A DNA stretch of 64,000 nucleotides from Aselliscus stoliczkanus (GCA_033961575.1 CM066731.1:59115501-59179500); one strand, 5' to 3'. Counted from the first letter of the stretch, positions 36,460-48,260 are shown. Program-made: numbers and translations. The notes: generated from the sequence alone by a model not told the origin.

Positions 36460-36565
36460 CACTAACTCATTTGCTCAACAAACTTTATTGACTATCTACC
36501 TCTCACAACTGCTCCTCTGCTAGGCTCTATAGATATAAAAAATGAGGAAGGCACATTTATTACCT
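36460..36565 (-). mobile_element. L2 LINE 3' end fragment, antisense
   Basis: 'tcatttgctcaacaaacttt', 'attgactatctacctctcac' and 'gctaggctctatagatataa' fit the antisense L2 end. Confidence 0.55.
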
Positions 36566-36601
36566 TAAAATATATCTTAGGTTACTCATCATTAAGTTGT
36601 T

Positions 36602-37020
36602 GTTTTTTTTGTTTTTTTTATTTTTTATTTTTTAACTTTATTGGGGAATAATGTGTTTTTTCAGGGAACAATGTGTTTTTTCCAGGACCCATCAGCTCCA
36701 AGTCAGGTTGTTGTCCTTCATTCTTAGTTGTGGAGGGTGCAGCTCAGTCTAAGTCCAGTCGCCGTTTTCAATCTAGTTGCAGGGGACACAGCCCACCATT
36801 CCGTGCAAGAATGGAACCAGCGGCCTTGTTGTTAAGAGCATGTGTTCTAACCAACTGAGGCATCTGACCGACTCCCAGCAGCTCAGCGGCAGCTCAGCTC
36901 AAGTTGTTGTCTTCAATCTAGTTGCGGAGAGCACAGCTCACTGGCCCATGTGGGAATCGAACCATCAACCTTGTTGTTCAGAGCTCGCACTGTAACCAAC
37001 TGAGCCACCCAGCCGCCCCA
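36602..37020 (-). mobile_element. Dimeric tRNA-derived SINE (type C), antisense
   Basis: On the minus strand there are two tRNA-like heads in one element. The first is 'ggggcggctgggtggctcag' with 'ggttgatggttcgattccca'. The second begins near 'gagtcggtcagatgcctcag' with B-box-like 'ccgctggttccattcttgc'. Each head is followed by a 'ctccgcaactagattgaag' type linker. The 3' domain contains 'tgatgggtcctgg', 'aacacattgttcc' and '...ttccccaataaagtt' before the A tail. It resembles SINEs of rhinolophoid bats. Confidence 0.88.
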
Positions 37021-37389
37021 GTTTTTGTTTGTTTGTTTGTTTTTTAAGCATGTGACTTCCATGCACGTCAATTGATGTCCCTCTATATAATGATTTGTAT
37101 TAAAATCCCACTATAATATAAAGAATTATTCCTAACATCTACTCTGGCTTGTGAAGAAATTTTTTTTTTTGTATCATTTTTAAAATTTTACATTCATTTT
37201 TTTTCTCCCTGTTGCCAGGAACATTTCTATATCACTTAGTAATCCTTAAAAAAAATAGTTTCTATTCCTGTTACAAATAGATTATATTTATCAAGTGAAA
37301 TACAGTTTTATTTCAGGTTTGAACCCCAAAATCTTCCAGTTTTGCTTCCTCTTAACCTTTTTTGTTTGTTTGTTTGTTTGTTTTAAACA
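37021..37389. other. T-rich sequence with TTTG simple repeats
   Basis: (TTTG)n runs at 37024-37042 and 37360-37384. Otherwise nothing recognised. Confidence 0.6.
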
Positions 37390-38300
37390 CTATATTTTTT
37401 AGAGCAGCCTTTGTTCACAAGAAAATTGAAGGGAAGTATAGAGATTTCCCATAAACCCCTGGCCCCACTCAGGCATGACCTCCCCATTATCAACATCACT
37501 CACCAGAGTGGTACCTTTGTTACCAATGATGAATCTACACTGAACCATCATTTTCAACAAAGTCCATACTTTACTTTAGGATTCACTCTTGGTGTTGTAC
37601 ATTCTATGGGTTTGGACAAAAATATGATGATATATTTATTATGGTATCATACAGATTATTTTTACTGCCCTAAAAATCCCCGGTGCTCTGCCTATTCATC
37701 CCTCTTCCTAATTCCACTCCTGACAACCTCTGATCTTTTTAGTATTTCCATAGTTTTTCATTTCCAGAATGCCATATAGTTGGGATCATATACTATGTAG
37801 CCTTTTCAGATTGGCTTCCTTTACTTAGTAATATGCTCCAAGATTCTTCCATGTCTTTTCATGGCTTGATAGCTCATTTCTTTTTAGTGCTCAATAATAT
37901 TCCACGGACCACAGTTTATCCATTCACTTATTGAAGGCGTCTTGACTGCTTCCAACTTTTAGCAATGATAAATAAAGCTGTGTAAACGTCCATGTGCAGG
38001 TTATTGTGTGAATGTAAGTTTTCAGCTCTTTTGGGTAAATATGAAGGAGGGCAATTGCTGGATCATATGGTAAAAGTATGTTTGGTTGTGTAAAAATACA
38101 CCAAATTGTCTTCTGAAGTGGCTATGCCATTTTGCATTCCCATTAGAAATGAATGACAGTTCCTGTTTCTCCACATCTTCGTCAGCGTTTGATGTTTTCA
38201 GTGCCCCAGATTTGCCCGTTCTAATAGGCCTGTAGTGGTATTTCATTGTTGTTCTGATTTGCGTTTACCTGATGACCTACAATGAGAAGCATCCTTCTTA
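37390..38300 (-). mobile_element. L1 3' UTR segment, antisense
   Basis: A well-preserved antisense L1 3' end: 'tagagcagcctttgttcaca', 'agtggtacctttgttaccaa', 'tgggtttggacaaaaatatg', 'gaatgccatatagttgggat', 'catggcttgatagctcattt', 'gcaattgctggatcatatgg', 'tcccattagaaatgaatgac' and 'ctaataggcctgtagtggta'. The 122- and 74-codon frames inside it are not genes. Confidence 0.9.
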
Positions 38301-38694
38301 ATATTTTAAGAATATATGTATATCTGTAAATATATGTATATACATAGAGTTCTCGTTTTAGTTCAGACACTCATTTTTTTATTGTTGTCATTGTTATTTT
38401 TAAAATCAACTAAATATTGGGCTACCAGTACAGTGAACATTTATATTTGTATTTTTAAAAATATAGTATTTAATACGTCCCAAGACAATTTCCTCAGTGT
38501 GGCAAACAATATCGAAAGCACATAGTGCCTCCATAAAGGGTGCAAACAAGGGATTGACTTTGAGGAATCTGGATAGTAGCCTTCTTTCCTTTTAGAAAAT
38601 TACATTAAATTCATTTAATATATAGCCAGATAATCAACCTACAATTATATTTGCAGTTATTGAATATTCATAGATAATCTATTTCTCGACACCT
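38301..38694. other. AT-rich sequence
   Basis: Includes an ATATGTATAT-rich patch near 38314-38345. Nothing else recognised. Confidence 0.4.
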
Positions 38695-38795
38695 CCCTGA
38701 CCCATTATTTTAGTGACTAGCACAGTGCCTAATAAATAGTGGTAAGTATTAGATAAAAATTTTTTAGATGAATGAATGAGTAGATGGATGGATAA
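38695..38795 (+). mobile_element. L2 LINE 3' end fragment, sense
   Basis: 'actagcacagtgcctaataa', 'atagtggtaagtattagata' and 'gatgaatgaatgagtagatg' are typical of the L2 terminus. Confidence 0.65.
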
Positions 38796-39254
38796 ATAAA
38801 TTATTATAAACACACATATTTTTCAATTGTCAGTTTTTCAATATTTATTGCTGATACATGTAATATTTATAAAAATGAAAACTTACTTTTGAAAAAGTGT
38901 TCAAAGATAAATTATTTGATCCAGGGCTAATAAAAGATAAATACTTACAAAAATATGTGTAAAGGGAATTACTTATTAATTGAAGAAAGAGACAGTTTCT
39001 ATGAAAGCTTCACTTTCCATTCATAACATATAGGCTAGCATCCTTACTCTCATTTTTTCTGAAACTCTGCCAGAGTTAAGCTTCCAGATTTCTAAGCAGC
39101 AGTCCCTTGCTCTCTATGGCCTTGTTTACATTTCTTTACTTTAAAAAGTAATAATAACAGCAGGGTGAGAGGTGGGGGAAAAAGCCAGCCTCTTTAACCA
39201 TCCCCCAAGAATAACATTAACATAATTAACATAGTATACTTTCTTTATCATTAA
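38796..39254. other. Nothing recognised
   Basis: AT-rich sequence. Confidence 0.4.
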
Positions 39255-39425
39255 TTTTTTTTTTGAGGTAACATTGGTTCATAACATTATATAACTTTCA
39301 GGTGTACAGCATTGGGTAAAGGGGGACAATTTTACAGTGATGGATAGAAACTAGACTTTTGATGTTGAGCACAACATAGTAGGTACAGGTGTTGAAGCAC
39401 AATGTTGCTCACATAGTATATTTCT
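39255..39425 (-). mobile_element. L1 3' end fragment, antisense
   Basis: 'ttgaggtaacattggttcat', 'aacattatataactttcagg', 'tgtacagcattgggtaaagg' and 'gatggatagaaactagactt' match an antisense L1 3' tail region. Confidence 0.7.
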
Positions 39426-39999
39426 TTAAATAAGGGAAATACATCAGAAAGTCTGTTATAAGTTTTTTTGTGATGTGTCTATGTTTGAGAATACTGTAGA
39501 GTGAATGAAGCCTTTTACTGTAGCTTACTATGTTTCATATTTTAATTTTTAAAAATTAAAGTTAGTAGAATTGGGTCTACTATTTTTGACATTTGGTAAA
39601 TGAGCTTCTTAAAGAAAAGTTTCTTCATTGATAAGCAGTATGATTCCTTGCTTAATAATACTTCATTGTTCTAAGAAACTTTTCACAATGAAGAATTAAA
39701 ATTTTACAACTCTGTTACTGAGAAGTTAGGTTGATTCCTAAAGAAGTATATGTTGCTGATTTCATTTAAAAAAACTTCCCACTAAGATCTTTTTCCCCAG
39801 AAGCTTGAATATAATCGAATAATTTAACATTTAATAAGTATCTCAGTGTATAAATTTTTATTTTATTTATTTTCATTACATATTTAATGATATCTTTTCT
39901 CTATGTATTGTTTTGCAAAACATGATGCATGTTCGCAAAGGACTTGGCAGAGTATTTGCCACAGAGGAAGGACAGATAAATATTAGTTGTTGTTTGTTA
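39426..39999. other. AT-rich sequence, nothing recognised
   Basis: No feature that I can support. Confidence 0.4.
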
Positions 40000-40088
40000 A
40001 GTTCTTTACATGCATTATATCATTTAATATTCATCAGCCTGAGTAGATGCTACCATTGCTGCTATTTTAGAGAAAAGAAATGAAAGAT
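40000..40088 (-). repeat. MIR SINE fragment, antisense
   Basis: 'taagttctttacatgcatta', 'tatcatttaatattcatcag' and 'gctattttagagaaaagaaa' are the antisense MIR core. Confidence 0.6.
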
Positions 40089-41420
40089 AAGATTACTAAA
40101 AAATCTTTTTGTTCATATACTCCTACTAGTGCTGGAAATTCCTTTCAAGTCTTGTGACTCCAGGTGTCTCTTCTGTACTGACCATTATCTTTACCTGAAT
40201 CTCTTTTCTCATGTGTAGTGATGGTCCATTTTTGAGCAAAAAAAATTTACTCATGGGCAAAGGATACAACTTAAATAAAGAGCAGGCATGGCTGTTTATG
40301 GGCCATAGTATGTATCTGTTTCAGACATGATTATGTCTTCATAGGAAATAAGAAAATGTGCAAGTAATGTAAAACAATTAAAGTATAGGGGTTGTATTAG
40401 CACCCAATATGTAGAAGACTCAAAATGCAAATAAGGCTTCCCTAGATTCTAATAAATTCTTCTTGAGCAATAATATGGGCTAGGTTTTAATGATCATTCA
40501 GATTAAAGTTAGACCTTCCTATGATCTTATTTCAGCTAATAACATATGAAATCACTTCCTCTTATAGCAGCCATATCCATAAATGCCAATATTATGTTCC
40601 CAGTATTTAAAAAAAAAAATCGCAACCCTCTTAGTCTCAATGTACTCAAATTTAGTACCAGGTTGCCAGACAAAACCCTGAAATACCACCTGGCCACCTA
40701 CCTTAATTCATAGACCAATAAAATCTAGAGCCTTAAAAATGCCATCACCTTGTTTGACTGCACTGAACTGTGAAACCTGGAAAAATGTAGAAACCAGAAC
40801 AGGCTGCTAAAATGAAGTCATCTTGCTAAAGGGACAATTTGTAATGGGGCATTGTGCTGACAGGTCTGCAGGCCTATAGTCTACAGTCAATGTGTGTATT
40901 TGAGCTCAAAATAGACCCTGTGTGTTACAAAAACAGCATTATTCTCAGCAGTTGAGGGAACTTGATGGATGTTGCTTCTCTAAACTTCAGAGAATTAAAA
41001 TTGAGGCCCCATGGAAAGGTCTATTCATGCATCATTTTCTGTTTTCTTAAAGAAACGTTGGTGTATACAGAAAGAGTTGTCTACACAAGCTTGCTGAACA
41101 TGAAGATCAATCTCTTTATATTCCAAATTAAACAAAAAAACAGTATATATAATCTGGTAATTTTTGTTCTGCCTTTTGATCATTAAAAAGGTTTACCTCA
41201 GTTTAAGTTCTAAATCATGTTTTATAAGGCATTGATTGGTTTTAGTGAAAAGATTACAATTAAAAATTAAATAGTTTTGCCCCAAAAATCTGGGTGGAAT
41301 TGTTTATCTAGAACCTGATACTTTATTAAAAGAAATAACATATAGTATATTGAGCAGTTTCAGGAGGCATACAAGTTTCTTCTTTTGTAATGCATACTTT
41401 TTGCTCTTATGTGTAATGTA
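40089..41420. other. 1.3 kb, nothing recognised
   Basis: 40,630-40,960 has balanced composition and may be an old LTR or unique DNA; I see no diagnostic motif. Confidence 0.4.
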
Positions 41421-42366
41421 TCAGGTCTGCCAATTAAGTTCACGAACTTGCCACCGTACACTTACATTGGCAACACTGTATAAACAGCTCGGTAAGGTTT
41501 CATAACCTTGATATATCAGTGTCGCACAGCTGTGTTTGTGTCAATGTGTGGTGGTGTCTTGCTGATTGGCGTTCAGTATTGTCATTGTGTGTTTCTGTGT
41601 GCCCTCGAGAGAATGTCTGAGTTTGAATTAGAGCGACGAACAAACATTACATTTCTTGTGAAAAACTTGGCAAGAGTGGAAATGAAATCAGGGACATGTT
41701 AATCCAAGTTTATGGGGATAATGCCATGAAGAAAATGGCAGTGTACAAATGGATTAAACGTTTTTCTGAGAGGAGAAAATGTGTCACTGATGAAAAGGTC
41801 AGGGCAGCCAGTAATGAGCAGAACTGATGAAAACATTGCAAAAATTCATCCAATTGTCCATCAAAATCGTTGGCCAACTGTCAGAAGCATAGCAGACCAA
41901 GCAAACATCGATAGAGAAACGTGAAAATCTTAACTGAAAATCTTGGCATGAGAAAAGTGTGTGCAAAAATGGTCCTGAAGGAGCTCTTGCATCACGACAA
42001 TGCACCAGCTCATATGGCACTGTCTGTGAGGAAGTTTTTAGCCAGTAAACAAATAACTGTATTGAAACACCCTCTCTATTCACCTGATCTGGCCCCCAAT
42101 GACTTATTTCTTTACCCAAAGATAAAGGAAATTTTGAGAGGAAGACATTTTGATGACATTCAGGACATCTAGAGTAATCTGATAACAGCTCTGATGGCCA
42201 TTCCAGAAAAAGAGTTCCAAAATTGCTTTGAAGGGTGAAGTAGGTGCTGGTGTCAGTCCATAGCTTCCCAAGGGGAATACTTGCAAGGTGACCGTAGTGA
42301 TATTCAGCAATGAGGTATGTAGCACTTTTTCTAGGATGAGCTCGCAAACTTAATGTTAGACCTTCG
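41421..42366 (+). mobile_element. mariner-family (Tc1/mariner) DNA transposon, internally deleted
   Basis: The left terminus 'tcaggtctgccaattaagtt' and the right terminus (reverse complement 'cgaaggtctaacattaagtt') are imperfect terminal inverted repeats of about 28 bp. TA dinucleotides sit outside both ends (41419-41420, 42367-42368), as expected for mariner target duplication. The element is 946 bp, about 0.3 kb shorter than full-length mariners, because the middle of the transposase gene is missing. It cannot be autonomous. Confidence 0.93.
41613..42320 (+). pseudogene. mariner transposase pseudogene (DD34D type)
   Basis: The ATG at 41613 opens with MSEFELERR, the usual N-terminal helix-turn-helix region. 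A frameshift near 41665 moves the reading into 'VYGDNAMKKMAVYKWIKRF'. Further on, HHDNAPAH (Asp codon 41996-41998) and YSPDLAPND (Asp codon 42101-42103) hold the second and third catalytic aspartates, with exactly 34 residues between them, the mariner signature. The first catalytic aspartate and its flanks are absent: 'KEL' at about 41985 joins directly to 'LHHDNAPAH'. In-frame stops follow the DIQDI segment (42171) and a later Trp position. Known families act by cut-and-paste at TA; this copy is dead. Confidence 0.92.
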
Positions 42367-42368
42367 TA

Positions 42369-42699
42369 CATGATCAATGTAAATTGGATTTTCACTTTGA
42401 TTTTTTTAATTGTCAAGCAGAAAGATGCATGTGCAAAACAAATCCCTCATTTTCAAAGATTTATCTATTCTACATTTCCACATTCCTCAAAATCAGATCT
42501 GCTTCCTGTTGGTTCATAGATCAGATCATTTTTCCCTCTTAATAACAGCAGAATCCATTTTCCTCAGTGAGAGAATATGCCCCAGTGATCTTCAGCAGCC
42601 ATCTTGGGTGGAACAGAATCAGGAAACCAGAACTGTAGTCCCATCTCTGCCAAGTTGGTTCATCTCTCTGAATCAGCTTTCCCTGATGAAGGAATCAGA
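42369..42699. other. Unique-looking sequence
   Basis: A 105-codon frame begins at 42410 just outside the mariner. Its translation has no recognisable motif and overlaps the following MIR, so I do not call a gene. Confidence 0.4.
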
Positions 42700-42905
42700 G
42701 TCAGTAGTAATAGTTAATGTTTGCTGAGAACTTATGTGTCAGTTACAACAGCTCCACAAGGTAACTTCTAATATTAGCCCCATTTAAAGGATGAGGAAAA
42801 TTGAGCTGCAGAAAGATTAAATAACTTGACTAAAACTCTCACAGATGATAAGGAATGAAACCTGAATTTGAACCAAGACATTGGCTCCACAACCCATGCA
42901 AAACC
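42700..42905 (-). repeat. MIR SINE, antisense
   Basis: 'aacttatgtgtcagttacaa', 'attagccccatttaaaggat', 'gaggaaaattgagctgcaga', 'aaataacttgactaaaactc' and 'gaatttgaaccaagacattg' in order. Confidence 0.85.
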
Positions 42906-44309
42906 ACAATTAATTCTGCCTCCCCAAAGTGCTTTCCATCTGTGAGCAAAATAAATGATTCTACATCTTGCCTTTCTACAGTTTGTTGTTTAAATATTTG
43001 TGCTTGAATTAGGCTATGTCTTCCTATAGGTAATGGTCTATTAAAAAGTGGGCATATAAGTAGGATCATATTAAATACTTATGAGAGAAAATTAAAGACA
43101 GCTTCTTTTTGCTTTCACTGTCTCTTCCTATACTTCCTATACTTGCAAGAAGCAAAGAGAAAGAACCTAAAAGTTGTAAGACAGAAAATAACTTCTGGAA
43201 AAACATGGAGGAATAAGATGGCCTATTTCCAAATAGTGAGCTTATTAGGTAATAAATCATTTTCTTTCCAACATTGGGAGATATGAATTCAAACAAACAT
43301 TCTGATCATTTACAAAGTTGTATCTCATAGAAGTAAATTCTAGCTGAATACATGGAGAGATGTAATTAATTTTTGGGGAATAAAGTCATATGAAATAGAT
43401 GAGTAGTTAGTAATTTACATGGCTCCCAGAGCTTTGAAGTACCCCAAATCACACACTCAATTAAAACCATGCATTCAGTCAAAATGGAAACATTGGCTGG
43501 ACCTAACTTCACCCTAATAAAATGAAGCAATTATTCTGAACTCTAGTTCTGAAAAGCAAAATCATCATCTATTATTTGGTTTAAGGAAAAGTTTCAAATT
43601 TGACCAAATTAACATATATATCAGATTTCCCTGCCTCTTGCCAGCTCCAAATTGAGAACCCTGGCCCATTTTATGGGATGTTTAATGTGTGCTCATAAAA
43701 AAAATCTTATCAGCTATCCCATAACATCCACATATTTTCCCCATTCTTCTGCTTTGCTCCTTGTGCTCATACTACTTAAACATTCTCATGACTTCCTCTT
43801 GTCACTGCTGCCTCTGCCAGAATGTCGCCTTTGGTATATAGGTTATGGAGCACACCACCTCCGTGATAGTGGGAGGGACAGGCCTACCTCCCGTATTTTA
43901 TTACAGCATGGTGAATCCAATTCTTTTCGTTTGGGGGTACAAAATCCTTTTCCCTCATTTTTGGATAGGAGCCCAAGGAAAGCTAGACCAGGACCCCCTG
44001 AGTAATGGAGTCCAGGTTCTTTTCCAAAACATCCTTCTCTTCTAACTCGAAGTCTCCCTTTCCTTGACTGCCTTTTTTTCTCAGTTTTTTTACTTTTTTC
44101 TATTAATACTTCACAGTTCTTTAGCCAGATAGATGTCTTGTGGGCACCTCAGTACACCAGACATACACAGACACAGGTGAATCTCAGCAGAGATATAACC
44201 AATGCCTTATGTATATTTGGAAAAATGAAATTGAGTCAGAAGATGAAGCTCAGACTTAGTCTGTCAAACTTGACCTTAAGAATGCAACCTTTTTCATTGG
44301 AGAGTGTAG
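42906..44309. other. 1.4 kb, nothing recognised
   Basis: 43,650-44,045 is less AT-rich and carries two overlapping frames (117 and 66 codons) that together suggest nothing known. It may be an unrecognised old repeat. Confidence 0.4.
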
Positions 44310-44550
44310 CACAAGGTTTAGGAATGAGGGAACTTCAGTTGGAGTCTGGCAGACCTGAGATTAGCATGCCCCTACTGCCATATATGGTTATATAGATGTA
44401 AATTAGGTGCTTCAACTCTCTGTGTTCCAGTTTCCGTATCCACAAAATATCATTTAAAATAATGTGTATGTAGGCCATAAAGATGCTATAAAAGAAAACT
44501 GAGAAAGATATTTTGCAATCTATCTGGCATATACTAATTACTCAATATGT
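44310..44550 (+). repeat. MIR SINE, sense
   Basis: 'gttggagtctggcagacctg', 'aggtgcttcaactctctgtg', 'ttccagtttccgtatccaca' and the terminal 'tatctggcatatactaatta' followed by 'ctcaatatgtg'. The type B SINE starts at its 3' end. Confidence 0.8.
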
Positions 44551-44556
44551 GATACA

Positions 44557-44702
44557 GGGAGCCAGCCGAGTGGCTCAGTTGGTTAAGCGCTCACTCAAGA
44601 GTGCAAGTTGAGCTCTGAGCAACAGCAGTTCGATGCCCAGCCTGAGCTGAGCTGCCACTGAGCTGCCAACAGGTGGCAGGCTCAGCTAAAAAAAAAAAAA
44701 AG
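44557..44702 (+). mobile_element. tRNA-derived SINE type B
   Basis: 'ggagccagccgagtggctca', 'ttggttaagcgctcactcaa', 'gctctgagcaacagcagttc', then 'ctgagctgagctgccactga', 'gctgccaacaggtggcaggc', 'tcagct' and A14. The flanks share only 'gtgata', so the target duplication is weak. Confidence 0.92.
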
Positions 44703-44779
44703 TGATAGAGGTTTTTTTTTTTTCATTATTATGTCATAGAGACTTTAGTTTTCCACAAAAGACATCAAAGGAGGACCTA

Positions 44780-44912
44780 ATAATTACTAATCACTCAGTA
44801 TGTGATACATTGACTAGGTTATTTTTTAAACTTACTATTCTCCACAAAAATGTAAAGTACGTGTTACTATCCCACTATCATTGATAAAGGAAACAGATTT
44901 CAAAGGTCCACA
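44780..44912 (-). repeat. MIR SINE fragment, antisense
   Basis: 'tcactcagtatgtgatacat', 'gtgttactatcccactatca' and 'ttgataaaggaaacagattt' fit a decayed antisense MIR core. Confidence 0.5.
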
Positions 44913-45559
44913 TTTACTTTTCTGGGGATGTCTAACTTCCACCTAGCAGAAACCAGGTAGCTTCAAAATCAGATTTGTTTTGTTCCAGAGCCAATTACCC
45001 TTTGGAGAAATAAGTGAACATTTATAATTATTGTATTTCCTGCCATCTTTAGTTAAAAGACAAAGAAAATGAAATAAAGTTCCTGGATTCATACCTTGAT
45101 GAATTATAGAAGACCTTTCTTAATTCTCTTGTCTTTCAATACTCATGTTCTTCCCACCATTTTATCTTCAGTATCTTCTAGCATGGGCACCAGTGTTTCA
45201 TTGATAGAATAATGAGCAATGTCATTTTTTTTAATGAAAGAAAAATAAATGCAGTCTGTCTTTTTCATCGCTGGGTAGTCAGCTGCCCCATAGAAGAAGC
45301 AAGATTGGTGGACATTAGAAATAAATGAACCACAGAGTGGGGATCTTCTTTGTTGCCAAAGCAGGTCTCAGAGAGAAGAGATTGAGGCCTCTGGTTAAAT
45401 GTAGTAGTGACCTTATCAGAAATTCCAAAGCAGAAAAGTCTTTCAAAAAATAGCATCACATCATGGAAATCAAAGCACATGGAGCTAACCTAGGCTCTAC
45501 AGAAAGGAAAAATTATTTAATAAAGATAAGAGCATAGTTTGTTAACTATTTGCATAAGA
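44913..45559. other. Nothing recognised
   Basis: No feature that I can support. A 71-codon minus-strand frame has no motif. Confidence 0.4.
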
Positions 45560-45990
45560 CAAAATATTAAATTATAGCTTTATATCTAATACACACATAA
45601 ACAAACCCCACATGGATTAAATAAATAAATGTAAGAGTTAAACCACAGCTAACAAATTTAAAATGAGAAACAACTAGAAAAAATATACATAAAAAATTTA
45701 TTGAAAAACATTTTATTGAACTGCAGAATGGTCATAAAATACATTAGTTCAAAACAATGGCAGAATTCATAAAGGATAACTATTATAGACGTATTCCCAT
45801 AGAGAGTTTTAAAATTTATGTGGCTGAAAAAAAAACATAAATAAAATTAATAGTCAAATAAAAAATGTTCAGAAAATATTTGCTCATATAGCACCAAAGA
45901 GCTAATAACCTTAATGTATAAAAATTTCCTCAAAAAAATGTAACAAAGAGTCACCTCAGAAGAAAAATATATATAAAGTAGTTAAATAAT
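45560..45990 (+). mobile_element. L1 late-ORF2 fragment, sense
   Basis: 'catggattaaataaataaat', 'gtaagagttaaaccacagct', 'aattcataaaggataac' and 'ttaatgtataaaaatttcct' resemble the C-terminal part of L1 ORF2, heavily decayed. Confidence 0.55.
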
Positions 45991-46009
45991 AAAAATAAAG
46001 TCATACTAG

Positions 46010-48260
46010 GCCTGGGATGAGGACGACTTCTGCTTCTGGGAAGATGAAATAGACACACTTTTCCCTAGGACATATATATACACAATTTAAGAAAGGAAAA
46101 AAAAACTATTAAAATTACATTGATGGTAATCATTTTGAGCACCTCTTGTAATTACAGAAGTCAAATATGACTTACATTCATCTTTTGTTATATATATATC
46201 GTTTTATATATATAATTATATATTGATAACAATTTTAATACAGCTTTTTTCATTTCTTAAAATGTGTATACATTTATTTGGAACTATATATATTCTTTAT
46301 TCCTTTTTTTTTTTTTTTTTAATAAAGAAAACCACTGAAATGTGGAGCAAAGGCAGACCAGCTAGGGACCATGGTCTGAAAGAATGGCATGATGGTGAGT
46401 TTCCTGTGATTTCTTTTTCTCTCATATCCCAGACTTGGAGCTGAAAATCCAGCAACCCAGATGCAGCAATGGATGCAGGAATATGCCCAACAAAAGATCA
46501 GTCTCTCTGGCAAAGGGGAAGCCTACCAAGACAGAAAACTTTTCGATAATAGTGACGGTACTCCAGCCAAAACCCAGAGGAAAAACATGGACCCTATTCA
46601 TACCCATGCCAGCGAAGACCAAGTGAGGAGCCTATACTCTCTCCCACTCTAAAGAGGTGCCCCCCATACCACTGCAGGAGTGGGGTCTCAGTGTGCTAAG
46701 CAGAGAGTTGGGACTTTCATCCTCTGTAGCCAGTAACAAGACCCCTTTGCAGTATAAATGGAGACCTATGGGAACCTGGATTTCCATGGCCTCCTTTTTC
46801 CAATGGGATAGATTCAGAGGAGGCTAAATGAAAGTGAGAACCTTCGCCACCACTCAATAATAATGAGGCCACCACCACCATGATGTCAGTGGCATGTCCA
46901 GCAGTAATAAGGAGGCTCACCTATCCCTAGTCAGGTGTCAATGGAGGCAAAGTGGGGAATCTGGACTTCTACCTCTGCTTGGCAGTATTGAGAGCACTTT
47001 TTACCTTCTAGAGAAGTGTCACACAAAGCCAGTGAAAACAGAAGGTTTAAATAAGATCCAAAGACTCATAATATGTAATGAAAATATCCAGGTTTCAATC
47101 AGAAGTCACTCACATGTCAAAAACAAGGGCTATCTCAAAGAAAAAAATATATATATCCACTATCTATCCACATTGAGATGACAGAGATGTGAGAGTAATC
47201 TGCCAAATATTTTTAAGTTACCATAATGAAAACGCTTCAATAACCAATTAAAAACAGGCGTGAAACAAATGAAAACAAACCAGAAAGCCTCAACAAAGAA
47301 ATAGGAAGTTTCAGCAAAGATAAAGAAGATGTAAGAACCAAGTAGAAATTTTAGAAATGAAAAATATAATAACTAAAGTAAAAGCTAAATGGATGAGATC
47401 AACATCAGAAAAGAGGACACAGAAGAGACAAACAGTAAACTGAAAGAACAGAAATCACCAAATTAAACAACATACAGAAAAGAGAAAAAAAAATGAAAAT
47501 TAACAGAGCCTATGGGACCTGTGAACTATAACAAAATACCAACACTTGTGTCATCAGATATCTGGCAGAAGAAGAGAGGTGGGTCCAAAGATTTATTCCA
47601 AGAAATAATGTCTGAAAATATTCCAAATTTGACAAGAGACCAAAACTGACAAATTAATGATGAGGGACACCCAAACAGGATAAACACAAAGAAATTTACA
47701 CTAAGGCAAATCATAATTAAACACCTGAAAACTAAAGACATAGAAAAGTCTTGAAAGCAGCCAGAGAAAAATGACACTTTACGAATAGGAGGAAAACAAT
47801 TCAAAAGCAAGTTGCTCATCAGAACCCGTGGAAGCCAGACAGAACCCATGGCACAATAGTTTTCAGAGGCTGAAAGAAAAGAACTGTCAACACAGAAACC
47901 CTTTACTCAGAATGAAGAGAAAATGAAGACAATCTCAATAGGAGGAAAACTAAGATAATTTGTTGCCTGCAGACCTGTCCTAAAAGTCTATCTAAAGGAA
48001 GTTCTCTAAACAAAAAGGAAACAATGAAAGAAGGAACTTTGGAACATCAGAAAGAGCACAGTTAAGAAAATATAAGAATAAATAAAACAGACTTTCCTTT
48101 TCCTTTTGAATTTTCTAAATTATGTTTGATGGTTGAAGCAAAATTATAATACTGATCTCATTCTAATAAATATATGTAAAGGAAATATTTAAGCATATTA
48201 TATCATTAACAGGGGACAGTAAAAGGATATACAGAGAGTAAGAATTCTATATTTAGTCTT
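46010..48260 (+). mobile_element. Old L1 5' end with ORF1 remnant, sense
   Basis: The 5' end looks like an L1 5' UTR: 'tgcttctgggaagatgaaat' and 'agacacacttttccctagga' near 46035, then 46320-47000. The ORF1 area follows: 'aagatccaaagactcataat', 'tttcaatcagaagtcactca', 'gaaattttagaaatgaaaaa', and a segment encoding LKAAREK (47751-47771). Further matches are 'tgaaagaaaagaactgtcaa', 'acctgtcctaaaagtctatc' and the post-ORF1 'tattatgtttgatggttga'-like region near 48115. Multiple frameshifts, including one just before LKAAREK, rule out a working protein. ORF2 does not follow. Confidence 0.8.

Noticed and set aside
37411..37779. 122-codon plus-strand frame
   Set aside because: It lies in the antisense L1 3' UTR.
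41799..42416. The longest open frame of the window (205 codons, minus strand)
   Set aside because: It lies antisense across the mariner element and reads the transposase backwards. The sense strand has the real, broken transposase motifs.
43652..44045. Overlapping frames of 117 and 66 codons
   Set aside because: Two different frames on the same strand with no recognised motif; I see no evidence for coding selection.
44530..44815. Apparent 30-bp duplication ('actaattactcaatatgtgat' and 'actaatcactcagtatgtgat')
   Set aside because: The first copy is the 3' end of a sense MIR and the second the core of an antisense MIR. The similarity probably comes from related ancient repeats and is not a local duplication.
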